Part shown: piece after piece, positions 1 to 6,934 of the stretch
Numbering within the stretch: the stretch's first letter is position 1
Layout: every line of letters begins with the position of its first letter
Assembly (NCBI GenBank): GCA_937915485.1
Contig: CALGII010000212.1
Coordinates: forward strand, 1-20,077
Direction: 5' to 3'
DNA length: 20,077 nucleotides
Source: an uncultured Ignavibacteriota bacterium
GTDB lineage: Bacteria > Bacteroidota > Ignavibacteria > Tepidaquicellales > Tepidaquicellaceae
Notes under the pieces: generated by a model
Seen by the model: the letters and a program-made list of their open reading frames with translations, nothing else
Database searches by the model: none
What the model was told of the DNA's origin: nothing
Position numbers and translations under genes: made by a program

Positions 1-33
1 CTGCTAAATGTTAACTGTAACCTGCTATTTGAA

Positions 34-486
34 TCAAGAAAACTGATTTTTAAAGAAATCGAAATCTTTCCGGCTCATTCCATCGGGTTTCTCTTTATAA
101 TTCGTTTCCTGCGCGCCTGTTGTTTCAGTTTTTTTCTTAGCGGCGACAAAATCTTCCGATTTGAGTATTTCACATCCGCAAGCCCTGGCAATGCTGAGAA
201 TCCCGTTGTCGGACGTCACCACTGCAATAGGAATTTTGCTGTAATTGTCTTCAATGTATTTCCTGATAACGTCGTCCGCGGATTTCTTGCCCGAAAAAAT
301 TATCCTGTCGGACTTAATGCCGCTAAATCCGTCAAAAACGAGAACGAGTCTATCCTGTTTTGATAGTTTCTGCTTAACCGTTTCAAATAGCGAATACTGC
401 GCCGCCTCGGGGTTTTCCGAAAATAATTTTTTCAGCCCCGGCGTTTTGTGCAGCAGGTTGTTGCCGTCTATGATTACGGTTCTCAT
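34..486 (-). CDS. YacP-like NYN-domain RNA-binding/nuclease protein
   Basis: A 150-residue protein of the NYN/PIN-like nuclease fold, most like the YacP (DUF901) group, whose members are RNA nucleases or RNA-binding proteins linked to ribosome and RNA turnover. Visible signs are the N-terminal strand with DGNN (residues 7-10), VLVFDG with Asp52, the acidic pair Asp71-Asp72 at the start of a helix, and VVTSDNG with Asp93. Together these make the usual cluster of metal-binding acidic residues. The last 35 residues are charged and probably flexible. YacP proteins are usually about 165-175 residues, so this one is slightly short. It starts two bases after the asnS stop codon, so it is very likely co-transcribed with that tRNA synthetase gene. 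Family assignment is fairly firm; the exact RNA substrate is unknown. Confidence 0.8.
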   Translation of the reverse strand: MRTVIIDGNNLLHKTPGLKKLFSENPEAAQYSLFETVKQKLSKQDRLVLVFDGFSGIKSDRIIFSGKKSADDVIRKYIEDNYSKIPIAVVTSDNGILSIARACGCEILKSEDFVAAKKKTETTGAQETNYKEKPDGMSRKDFDFFKNQFS

Positions 487-488
487 TT

Positions 489-1823
489 TTATGGGCGTAT
501 TCTGTTTGGTCTTCTCGCGAACGGAATGGCTTCTCTTATGTGCTCGAGATTACAAATCCACGAAACCATTCTTTCAATGCCGAGTCCGAATCCCGAATGC
601 GGCACGCTTCCGTATCTTCTAAGGTCAAGGTACCATTCAAATTCGCTCATCGGAAGTCCGTGCTCCTTGATTCTTTCCTCAAGGTACTGAAGGTTGTCTT
701 CCCTTTGCGAGCCGCCGATAATTTCTCCGAATCCTTCGGGCGCGAGAACGTCGACTCCGAGCGCGAGTTTGGGATTCTCCGGGTCGCGTTTCATGTAAAA
801 TGCCTTGGCTTCTGCTGGCCAGCGGTGAACCATAACAGGCTTGTCGAAATCCTCGACTATAGCCTCTTCGTGCGGCGCGCCGAAATCCTCACCCCACGGG
901 AACGGACGTATGTGCTCTTCGCCGTTCGCGGTTTTTCTTATTAGAGGAACGTCTTTCTTTTTTAATATCTCAACCGCTTCATCGTATGTTATTCTCGGGA
1001 AAGGTTTCACTACTTTCTCAAGTTTTGACAGGTCCCTGCTGAGATAATCAAGTTCGCTTTTCTTGTTCTTTATAACTCTCTGTACCACGTACGTGAGAAA
1101 ATCCTCAATCATATCCATATCGTCGTCAATGTCGAAGTAAGCCATCTCGGGCTCCATCATCCAGAACTCTGTTATGTGCCTGCGCGTCATCGAATTTTCC
1201 GCTCTGAACGTTGGTCCGAGCGTGTAAACTTTTCCGAGCGCGAGAGCGCCCGACTCGGCATACAACTGACCCGACTGCGAAAGATACGCTTTTCCGAGGT
1301 CGAAATAATCCGTCGAGAACAGTGTTGACGTACCTTCGCAGGCGTTAGGCGTGAATATAGGCGCGTCGAAAAGTATGAACCCGTTCGCGTACATATAATC
1401 GCGTATTGACTGCAGGATTTCGTTCCTGACGCGCATTATAGAAGCCTGTCTTGGCGAACGAAGCCACAGGTGCCGCCTGTCGGCGAGAAAGTCAACTCCG
1501 TGCTCCTTCGGCGTTATCGGATACGGCTCGGCGACGGAAACAACTTCGAGACCGCTGACCTGAAGTTCGTAAACGTTTTCTTTCTTCGGGTGTTTCGTAA
1601 CCGTTCCCGTCACTATCACGGAAGATTCCTGCGTCAGTTTGCCGAAATCATCCCACACCTGCTCGCTTACGCTCTTCTTTGAGACGACGCCCTGTATAAG
1701 TCCCGTTCCGTCGCGGAATTCGGGAAACATAAGTTTTCCCGACGACCTTATGTTGTAAAGCCATCCTTTTATCGTGACTTCTTTGTCAACGTGTTCGGAA
1801 ATTTTGTCAATGTAAACCCACAT
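489..1823 (-). CDS. asnS: Asparaginyl-tRNA synthetase
   Basis: Cytoplasmic class II aminoacyl-tRNA synthetase that charges tRNA-Asn with asparagine using ATP. The 444-residue length is normal. An OB-fold anticodon-binding domain covers about residues 17-98 and the class II catalytic core about 117-440. Motif 2 is seen as FRAENS near 207-212 with RRHITEFWMMEPE after it, and motif 3 as GFGLGIERM at 411-419. The stretch PAEAKAFYMKRDPENP (336-351) and APEGFGEIIGGSQRE (361-375) are typical of AsnRS rather than AspRS. Having it implies direct Asn-tRNA charging instead of sole reliance on the Asp-to-Asn amidotransferase route. The ATG start has an A/T-rich leader without a clear ribosome binding site. 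The gene lies 18 bases after the DUF5683 gene and 2 bases before the NYN gene. Confidence 0.96.
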   Translation of the reverse strand: MWVYIDKISEHVDKEVTIKGWLYNIRSSGKLMFPEFRDGTGLIQGVVSKKSVSEQVWDDFGKLTQESSVIVTGTVTKHPKKENVYELQVSGLEVVSVAEPYPITPKEHGVDFLADRRHLWLRSPRQASIMRVRNEILQSIRDYMYANGFILFDAPIFTPNACEGTSTLFSTDYFDLGKAYLSQSGQLYAESGALALGKVYTLGPTFRAENSMTRRHITEFWMMEPEMAYFDIDDDMDMIEDFLTYVVQRVIKNKKSELDYLSRDLSKLEKVVKPFPRITYDEAVEILKKKDVPLIRKTANGEEHIRPFPWGEDFGAPHEEAIVEDFDKPVMVHRWPAEAKAFYMKRDPENPKLALGVDVLAPEGFGEIIGGSQREDNLQYLEERIKEHGLPMSEFEWYLDLRRYGSVPHSGFGLGIERMVSWICNLEHIREAIPFARRPNRIRP

Positions 1824-1841
1824 AAAATTTATTATGAATTA

Positions 1842-2465
1842 TTAAAAATTTATTTTAAAATTTAAAAGTTTCCGCGTATCCCTGAACAGCCCCGTTCTCG
1901 AATTGTCCGATACGTCGAAATCGAACAGGTGCGCGTCAACGTACGCGTCAAAAATATTTATAAGATAAACAAGAGCCGCGTACAGGTAAAACTGGTCGCG
2001 CTGGTCGCGGTAAAAATCCCTCAGCGTTTTAAGCCTCGTGTCTCCGTTCAGATTTTCCGGCGACTGCGAATTCACGTACGCGTCTCTGTAATCAATATAC
2101 TTATTGTTGTTACGCGCGATTTCGTAAATGAAATATCCGCCGAAAGCCCATATAACCGGAATTTTCCAGTATGCCTTGTTGTAAACCTGACCGAGTCCGG
2201 GCACGACCGCCGAATAAAGCACCGCTTTAAGCGGAGAGCGCGTCATTCTGAAAACCGCATCGAGAGTATCTTTCTTCTTCATCGTATCTTTAAGAACCAC
2301 GCTTTCGAGTTCAAGTCTTTTGAACGAAAAATCGACACCCGCCGAATCCTGCGCGGACAAGCCTTTGCTTAGAAACAGCGAGCAGATTAAGGCGCATACG
2401 AAAAAAGCATCCTGCAACTGCAAGATGCTTTTAACAGGTTTCCCAAACTTTAGTCTATAATTCAA
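1842..2465 (-). CDS. DUF5683 domain membrane protein
   Basis: A 207-residue envelope protein of the DUF5683 family, common in Bacteroidota and relatives and without known function. The N-terminus has a hydrophobic stretch ending LSAQ (about residues 24-39), which looks like a cleavable signal. The family core follows: RSPLKAVLYSAVVPGLGQVYNK (broken here as RSPLKAVLYS plus AVVPGLGQVYNK, about 76-97), then KIPVIWAFGGYFIYEIARN as a membrane segment, and a second membrane segment LYAALVYLINIFDAYVDAHL near 160-180. The start is unsure: the longest frame begins with TTG at 2465, but a terminator-like hairpin (2403-2432) lies inside codons 12-21. TTG codons at 2423 and 2417 are in-frame alternatives that would give a shorter, more usual signal peptide. 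Followed by asnS after 18 bases. Confidence 0.8.
   Translation of the reverse strand: MNYRLKFGKPVKSILQLQDAFFVCALICSLFLSKGLSAQDSAGVDFSFKRLELESVVLKDTMKKKDTLDAVFRMTRSPLKAVLYSAVVPGLGQVYNKAYWKIPVIWAFGGYFIYEIARNNNKYIDYRDAYVNSQSPENLNGDTRLKTLRDFYRDQRDQFYLYAALVYLINIFDAYVDAHLFDFDVSDNSRTGLFRDTRKLLNFKINF
2400..2433 (-). terminator. Rho-independent-like hairpin after secG
   Basis: A perfect 9-bp inverted repeat: AAAAGCATC at 2403-2411 and GATGCTTTT at 2424-2432, with further TGC/GCA pairing inside the 12-base loop. Read on the minus strand the stem ends in a run of six T, as in an intrinsic terminator, about 60 bases after the secG stop codon. It overlaps the annotated 5' end of the DUF5683 frame, so it is either the secG terminator (with the DUF5683 start placed too far upstream) or an attenuator between the two genes. 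Confidence 0.6.
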
Positions 2466-2489
2466 CTCTCACTTTAGAGTATATTATTT

Positions 2490-2855
2490 TTACGGTTGAT
2501 TTCCCTGATTGTTCTGGTCGCCGGCAGGCTGTTGCTGCTGAGGCTGTTCATTCGGAACATTCGGGCTCGGATAAGTCTGCGTTCCGGCATTTTTCTGTAT
2601 AATGCTTTCGCTCGTACCCGTACCGCCTTTACTTATGAAAAGATTCAGGAGCAAGGAACCCAGTAAAAACGTAATCGCAAGAACAACTGTTGTTTTCGAA
2701 AGAAAATCGGATGTTCTTCTCGCGCCGAACATAGTTGTAACACCCGTTCCGGCTATCGGTCCGACAAGACCGCTGCCCTTTGATGACTGCAGAAGCACTG
2801 CTATCGACATTACGATGCACACCAGGGCCAATATTATTATAAATAGAGTTATCAT
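2490..2855 (-). CDS. secG: Preprotein translocase subunit SecG
   Basis: Small inner-membrane subunit of the SecYEG channel that helps SecA-driven protein export. The 121-residue protein has the standard two-helix layout: membrane segment 1 at about residues 2-22 (ending VLLQSSKGSGL, the usual SecG motif), a cytoplasmic loop with GLVGPIAGTG and MFGARRTSDFLSK (42-54), and membrane segment 2 at about 55-74. The tail from about 76 on is rich in Gln, Asn, Pro and Gly, including a run of glutamines; such tails are common and probably disordered. The start is ATG. The next gene downstream is DUF5683, with a terminator-like hairpin between or inside its 5' end. Upstream, 41 bases away, is a gene remnant. 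Confidence 0.93.
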   Translation of the reverse strand: MITLFIIILALVCIVMSIAVLLQSSKGSGLVGPIAGTGVTTMFGARRTSDFLSKTTVVLAITFLLGSLLLNLFISKGGTGTSESIIQKNAGTQTYPSPNVPNEQPQQQQPAGDQNNQGNQP

Positions 2856-2896
2856 AGTCGGTTAAATTACATTATAAACGACTAATTTTCAAGCCA

Positions 2897-3175
2897 TTAA
2901 TTGTCATCGGGAATGCCGTTTCTGTCATCGTCTCTGAATACGTTTTTGAACGAATTTCTGATGTTTTCGGTGATTGTATCCTCATATGATGGATTTCGCG
3001 GGTCAATTTCTCCCTCATTTTGCAAAAACCACTGCAATTTATTGACTATCATCGTCAGATTCAGTTTCGGCGTTGAAATATTTATCGCGTTGTTCATCTT
3101 AAGCACGATGTTTACGGTCTTTCTCGATTTGAAAACGAACGAATTGCCGTTATACGTGCCCTTAATGCGGATGGT
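2897..3175 (-). pseudogene. 3' remnant of a secreted lipoprotein-like gene
   Basis: The reading frame that follows the fumarylacetoacetase TAA (3176-3178) stays open for 92 codons to a TAA at 2897-2899. The first possible starts are GTG at 3106 and ATG at 3097, but the codons before them already encode protein-like sequence (IKGTYNGNSFVFKSRKTVNI). It joins smoothly to the rest: LNLTMIVNKLQWFLQNEGEI, IDPRNPSYEDT, and a C-terminal DDDRNGIPDD calcium-loop-like tail. From memory this resembles the C-terminal half of a bacterial lipoprotein family with a GTYNG..F.F strand, a WF...IDP segment and an acidic DxDxxG tail. The signal peptide and N-terminal half are missing. I therefore read it as a broken gene; a short expressed 69-residue protein from 3106 is the alternative. 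Confidence 0.55.
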
Positions 3176-4426
3176 TTAATCCGCGGGAAGAATTTTCCCC
3201 GCGACCTCACCGAAGCCGATTCTGAAATCTTTGTTTTCGCAGTAAGCGGACATAATCACCGTGTCGCCGTCTTCGATGAATTTTCTTTCTTCTTCCGAAG
3301 GCAGTTTCAACGGCTCCGTTCCGCGCCAGGTGATTTCAAGCATCGAGCCCCTCGAATCTTTCGACGGTCCGCTGATAGTACCGGAAGCCATCAGGTCTCC
3401 CGTACGTGTATTGCAGCCGTTCACGGTGTGATGAGCGAGATGCTGCCTCATATTGTAATAGAGGTATTTGTAGTTTGATTTGCAGATTGTATAAGGCGTT
3501 TCCATTTTTTCCGATTTCAAACTAACTTCGAGATTAATGTCGAAAGTCGGATTGCCTTTTGTATGAAGGTAAGGAAGTAGTTCCTTTTCGAATTTCGGTC
3601 CTTCCGTCCTGAACGGCTCGAGCGCGTCGAGCGTGACGACCCACGGAGAAACGGACGTCGCGAAATTTTTCGCGAGGAAAGGTCCGAGCGGCTGGTATTC
3701 CCAGTTCTGAACGTCGCGCGCGCTCCAGTCGTTGACAATAACCATCCCGAAAATGTGCTCCTCCGCTTCATCGGCGGGAATGCTTTCGCCGAGGTCGTTC
3801 CCCGTGCCGACAAAAAATCCCATCTCGAGTTCGAAGTCGAGTTGTTTGGACGGACCGAACACAGGCGGCTTTTCGGGGTCCGGTCGCGTCTGCCCTTTTG
3901 GTCTTTTCACGTCAGTACCGCTGACGACGACCGAACTCGAGCGTCCGTGGTACGCGATTGGAATGTGAAGCCAGTTCGGCATCAGAGCGTTTTCCTTTCC
4001 CCTGAACATTTCGCCGACGTTCGAGGCGTGTTCGCGCGAAGAATAAAAATCGGTATAGCCGCTTATTTCAACGGGCAAAACCATCTTAACGCGCTTCGCG
4101 GGTATAATGCACATATTCCTGTGTTCCGGATTGTCGCGCAGTTTCGGATTGCTTTCAGCAAACAAATCCTGAAGCAGTTTTCTTACCGCGCGGGAAATCA
4201 CCCTTCCGAGAGACATGAAATGGTTCAGCGAAACGCCCGTAAAAAGTTTCCCGTCCTTATTCATGATTTCATCGAAGTAGCCGAGTCTTTCAAGCGTTTT
4301 CAGGTCGATTACGTAATCGCCAAGCGCGGTGCAGATGCTTTTTTCGCCGTTCATTTCATAGACGCCGAACGGAAAATTTTCCGGCGGGAAATGAGAATTC
4401 CTGTTGCAATGTATGAATGATTTCAT
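3176..4426 (-). CDS. fahA: Fumarylacetoacetase
   Basis: Cytoplasmic hydrolase of the last step of tyrosine/homogentisate breakdown: fumarylacetoacetate to fumarate and acetoacetate. The 416-residue length equals that of animal FAH, and the key residues even fall at the same numbers as in the mouse enzyme: metal ligands Asp126, Glu199, Glu201 and Asp233, catalytic His133 and Glu364, and substrate-site Arg142, Lys253 and Thr350. Motifs seen include DFYSSREHASNVGEMFRGKE (126-145), ELEMGFFVG (199-207) and VNDWSARDVQNWEY (231-244). The N-terminal SH3-like domain occupies about residues 15-118. The C-terminus FGEVAGKILPAD is a normal FAH end. It starts 25 bases after the 340-residue partner gene. 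No other homogentisate-pathway gene is in the window. A coding remnant continues in frame right after its stop. Confidence 0.96.
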   Translation of the reverse strand: MKSFIHCNRNSHFPPENFPFGVYEMNGEKSICTALGDYVIDLKTLERLGYFDEIMNKDGKLFTGVSLNHFMSLGRVISRAVRKLLQDLFAESNPKLRDNPEHRNMCIIPAKRVKMVLPVEISGYTDFYSSREHASNVGEMFRGKENALMPNWLHIPIAYHGRSSSVVVSGTDVKRPKGQTRPDPEKPPVFGPSKQLDFELEMGFFVGTGNDLGESIPADEAEEHIFGMVIVNDWSARDVQNWEYQPLGPFLAKNFATSVSPWVVTLDALEPFRTEGPKFEKELLPYLHTKGNPTFDINLEVSLKSEKMETPYTICKSNYKYLYYNMRQHLAHHTVNGCNTRTGDLMASGTISGPSKDSRGSMLEITWRGTEPLKLPSEEERKFIEDGDTVIMSAYCENKDFRIGFGEVAGKILPAD

Positions 4427-4451
4427 TCGTTTGTTTTATTAGTAAAATATT

Positions 4452-5474
4452 TCAGGTGTTGAACCAGAGTCCGATGTTCTTCAAATCCTCTCTCGGCTCA
4501 TCGAAACTGCAACTACCGAAAGACGTGACGAATCCGCTCCTCGCCTTCATTGTCTTTTCGGCATCAGCGGCGATGTCGTTCCAGTAAAACTCGTCTTCCG
4601 AAAAAACGAAACCCGTGCTCGATTCGTCCGAAAGAATTTCTTTCAACTCTTTCATCGATAACGTATTTGCGAAGTGCAAAATTCCCGCGCCGAAAATATT
4701 CAGGAATCCGTGCATCTTCGTACCGACAGTTCTGTTGAAATGCCTTACGGGATGATGCAGACCCGCGGTCGCTTTGAAGTGCGCCTGATTTTCCTTGCAG
4801 GCGTCTAATGCGGCGGCAACCTGCTCTATAGTCGGGAACGCATCGGGCGTTACTCCGCCCGTCCTGAGTTTAAATCCCGCGCGGCCGCCCTTGTGGTCGC
4901 ACTCCGCCGCCGCCTCGGCGGTTTTGGAAAATATTGTTTCGTACTTCGCGTTTATTTCAGGCTCGACGTATAAACGCGCGCCTGTAAGGTCGTAATTATT
5001 TATTATCTCGCTCGATTTGTTCAGAAGTTTCTTCAACGAGTAGTTGGCGAACGTATTTATCATCCCCGATGAAATTTTCGCCTCGAGCGAACTAACGGAT
5101 ATCTTGCCCGTATTCGCCGCGAGTATATCCCTTATGATGCCGCATTCCTTTTCGAGCATCGATTTGAATTCTTTCTGGTCCTGTCCGCCCGTAATCAGTA
5201 TTGAAAAATCTATCCATCTGCCGCCTTTGTATCCGTCGAGAATTTTCTTCACGTCTTTCTTCGCGAATATATCCGAAAAGGATTTCACCGAGCATACGAA
5301 TTTCGATATAATCCATTCGTCTTCGGATTCGAGATATTGTATATAATTCGCGAACGCCGGTTTCAAGCCCAGAACCGCCGGAGGGTACATACCCGCATAG
5401 TCGATTATTCCCCTCATGAATTCTTTGAAAATATTCGCCTCCATAAAAGAATATTTGTTTTCCCTGTTTGACAT
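4452..5474 (-). CDS. Conserved protein of unknown function, fahA partner
   Basis: A 340-residue soluble protein I do not recognise by function. No signal peptide or membrane segment is visible. Alternating strand-helix pattern suggests a TIM-barrel-like alpha/beta fold. The best conserved-looking parts are IDYAGMYPPA (24-33), RLYVEPE (167-173), GFKLRTGGVTPDAFP (200-214), FKATAGLHHPVRHFN (233-247) and SFGSCSFDEPREDL (318-331). Lys202, Arg204, Lys234, His240, His241 and His245 are candidate active-site residues; lysines at the ends of barrel strands recall class I aldolases, but that is inference. I remember similar unannotated proteins in other bacteria with the KLRTGG, TAGLHHP and SFGSCSF motifs. 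It is first in the minus-strand unit and 25 bases before fahA, suggesting a linked role in aromatic or keto-acid catabolism. Met11 is an alternative start. Confidence 0.75.
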   Translation of the reverse strand: MSNRENKYSFMEANIFKEFMRGIIDYAGMYPPAVLGLKPAFANYIQYLESEDEWIISKFVCSVKSFSDIFAKKDVKKILDGYKGGRWIDFSILITGGQDQKEFKSMLEKECGIIRDILAANTGKISVSSLEAKISSGMINTFANYSLKKLLNKSSEIINNYDLTGARLYVEPEINAKYETIFSKTAEAAAECDHKGGRAGFKLRTGGVTPDAFPTIEQVAAALDACKENQAHFKATAGLHHPVRHFNRTVGTKMHGFLNIFGAGILHFANTLSMKELKEILSDESSTGFVFSEDEFYWNDIAADAEKTMKARSGFVTSFGSCSFDEPREDLKNIGLWFNT

Positions 5475-5482
5475 AATTTATG

Positions 5483-5490
5483 CAAATTTA
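5483..5490 (-). promoter_or_regulatory. Possible Bacteroidota-type -7 element
   Basis: On the minus strand the octamer TAAATTTG fits the TAnnTTTG -7 consensus known from Bacteroidota. It lies only 9 bases before the ATG at 5474, which would make the transcript nearly leaderless, or would favour Met11 as the start of the 340-residue protein. The matching -33 TTG is weak (TTTA about 17-19 bases upstream), so this is a tentative call. Confidence 0.25.
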
Positions 5491-5660
5491 TTCAATTATT
5501 TAATGGTAAATAAAAATTTTTTCGGATTCGGTGTTTTTTTTTCGCGTCGTCATTACACTGCCGCTTCGGATTATCTTTAATTTTTTATATCTGATTTTTG
5601 ATTTTTGATATCTTAACGGGAATCACGGGTCGAAGCACCGTACTTGTAAAAAGGGAGATT

Positions 5661-5678
5661 GATAAAATGTGTTTTATC
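5661..5678. promoter_or_regulatory. Palindromic operator-like site
   Basis: GATAAAA (5661-5667) and TTTTATC (5672-5678) form a perfect 7-bp inverted repeat around TGTG, in the divergent gap between the fahA-partner gene and the DHS-like gene, 64 bases before the latter's ATG. It fits a dimeric regulator site; as RNA the A/U stem would be weak. The rest of the 268-base gap is A/T-rich with a tandem TGATTTT(T) repeat near 5592-5607; I see no RNA gene in it. Confidence 0.35.
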
Positions 5679-5742
5679 TGACGTCTGAAAGATTTATTTT
5701 AGCGCATAAATATTTTCATAAAAAAATAAAACACTTTTTAAA

Positions 5743-6780
5743 ATGGCAGCAAAGAAAGAATACTTAAGGGAAACTATAGAGCATATTGACATAAAGAAGC
5801 ACAATGTAATTGAACTCGTGGACTCGTACAGGAACATGGCGTTTCAGGCGAGGAACCTGTACAGGGCTGCGAAGTATTACGACATGATGCTTGCCGACGG
5901 CAACTGTTCCGTGATTCTGTGCCTTGCGGGCTCGCTATTCTCGGCGGGACTGAAGAACGTCGTGGTTGACATGGTGAGGAACAACATGGTTGACGCGATA
6001 GTTTCGACAGGCGCCATAATGGTTGACCAGGATTTCTTCGAAGGGCTCGGCTTCAAGCATTACATGGGAACGCAGTTCGTTGACGACGCGGAACTGCGCG
6101 AACTTATGATTGACAGGATTTACGACACTTACATCGACGAAGAGGAACTGCGCGAATGCGATTTCACCGTGGGAAAAATCTGCGATGCTCTCGAGCACAG
6201 ACCGTATTCGTCGCGCGAGTTTATACGCCACATGGGCGAATACCTGTCGAAGCACGGCAAGAACAAGGACTCCGTCGTTCTCGCCGCTTACGAAAACGAC
6301 GTGCCGATTTTCGTGCCCGCATTCTCCGACTGCTCGGCGGGCTTCGGTTTCGTTCATCACCAGTGGCACAATCCGGACTCTTACGTGTCAATCGATTCGG
6401 CGAGGGATTTTCTTGAACTTACTCAGATAAAACTCAAGGCTTACGAAACGGGTATTTACATGGTCGGCGGAGGCGTCCCGAAGAATTTTACGCAGGACGT
6501 TGTTGTTGCAGCCGACGTGCTCGAAAAAGAAGTGCCGATGCATAAATACGCGATTCAGATTACGGTAGCGGACGAAAGAGACGGCGCTCTCTCCGGCTCC
6601 ACTCTGAAAGAAGCGAGTTCGTGGGGAAAAGTCGATACGACTTACGAGCAGATGGTCTATGCAGAGGCGACAATCGCGATGCCTCTGATTTCAGGTTACG
6701 CCTATCACAAGGGCAACTGGAAGAACAGGAAGAAAAGAGAATTCTCGAAAATGTTTGAGATGTCAAAAGTAAATTTCTGA
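5743..6780 (+). CDS. Deoxyhypusine synthase-like protein
   Basis: A 345-residue NAD-dependent enzyme of the deoxyhypusine synthase (DHS) family. Eukaryotic and archaeal DHS moves an aminobutyl group from spermidine to a lysine of eIF5A; bacteria lack eIF5A, so bacterial members probably act on small polyamines (homospermidine-synthase-type) or on unknown targets. Visible: an NAD-site-like segment with STGAIMVDQDF (88-99), GGGVPKN (242-248), and SSWGK (292-296), where Lys296 matches the catalytic Lys329 of human DHS and Trp294 and Glu290 match Trp327 and Glu323. Human His288 is replaced by Asn248 and Asp316 by Leu283, so the polyamine end of the site differs. The ATG follows an A-rich leader with no Shine-Dalgarno motif. 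It stands alone, closed by the terminator at 6797-6828. Family call is firm, substrate open. Confidence 0.85.
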   Translation: MAAKKEYLRETIEHIDIKKHNVIELVDSYRNMAFQARNLYRAAKYYDMMLADGNCSVILCLAGSLFSAGLKNVVVDMVRNNMVDAIVSTGAIMVDQDFFEGLGFKHYMGTQFVDDAELRELMIDRIYDTYIDEEELRECDFTVGKICDALEHRPYSSREFIRHMGEYLSKHGKNKDSVVLAAYENDVPIFVPAFSDCSAGFGFVHHQWHNPDSYVSIDSARDFLELTQIKLKAYETGIYMVGGGVPKNFTQDVVVAADVLEKEVPMHKYAIQITVADERDGALSGSTLKEASSWGKVDTTYEQMVYAEATIAMPLISGYAYHKGNWKNRKKREFSKMFEMSKVNF

Positions 6781-6796
6781 TTTCGGTTTAATTTAT

Positions 6797-6828
6797 AAAA
6801 AGGCTGCCCTTTATGAGCAGCCTTTTTT
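6797..6828 (+). terminator. Intrinsic terminator of the DHS-like gene
   Basis: A perfect 11-bp stem, AAAAAGGCTGC at 6797-6807 and GCAGCCTTTTT at 6817-6827, with a 9-base loop and a run of six T, starting 16 bases after the stop codon. The A run on the other side could also make it work on the opposite strand. Confidence 0.92.
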
Positions 6829-6889
6829 ATTCGAGTTTTATCGGTTAATGCTTCCGGCAAAATGTTTTAACAATACCTTCCTTAAAAAA

Positions 6890-6928
6890 TGAGTATCATA
6901 ATCCGATTAAACGGATTATTTTTACTCA
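6890..6928 (+). promoter_or_regulatory. Two-tier hairpin before the OmdA-like start
   Basis: A nested inverted repeat: outer arms TGAGTA (6890-6895) and TACTCA (6923-6928), inner arms ATAATCCG (6898-6905) and CGGATTAT (6912-6919), loop ATTAAA, with only 2 and 3 unpaired bases between tiers. It ends 6 bases before the ATG at 6935, so it would cover the ribosome landing site if transcribed, or act as a DNA operator. The inner stem followed by five T also resembles a weak terminator. Confidence 0.55.
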
Positions 6929-6934
6929 TCACCA

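Noticed and set aside
3755..4420. Long plus-strand open frame opposite fahA
   Set aside because: It lies wholly antisense to a gene with complete catalytic residues; the translation is Arg/Phe/Val-rich without any family motif, as expected from the codon bias of the real gene.
5592..5607. Tandem TGATTTT repeat as a CRISPR or mobile-element end
   Set aside because: Only two short units in A/T-rich DNA, no spacers, no transposase, no flanking duplication.
6829..6934. Manganese (yybP-ykoY) riboswitch before the mntP unit
   Set aside because: The leader is too short and lacks the paired conserved loops of that riboswitch; only the nested hairpin is supported.
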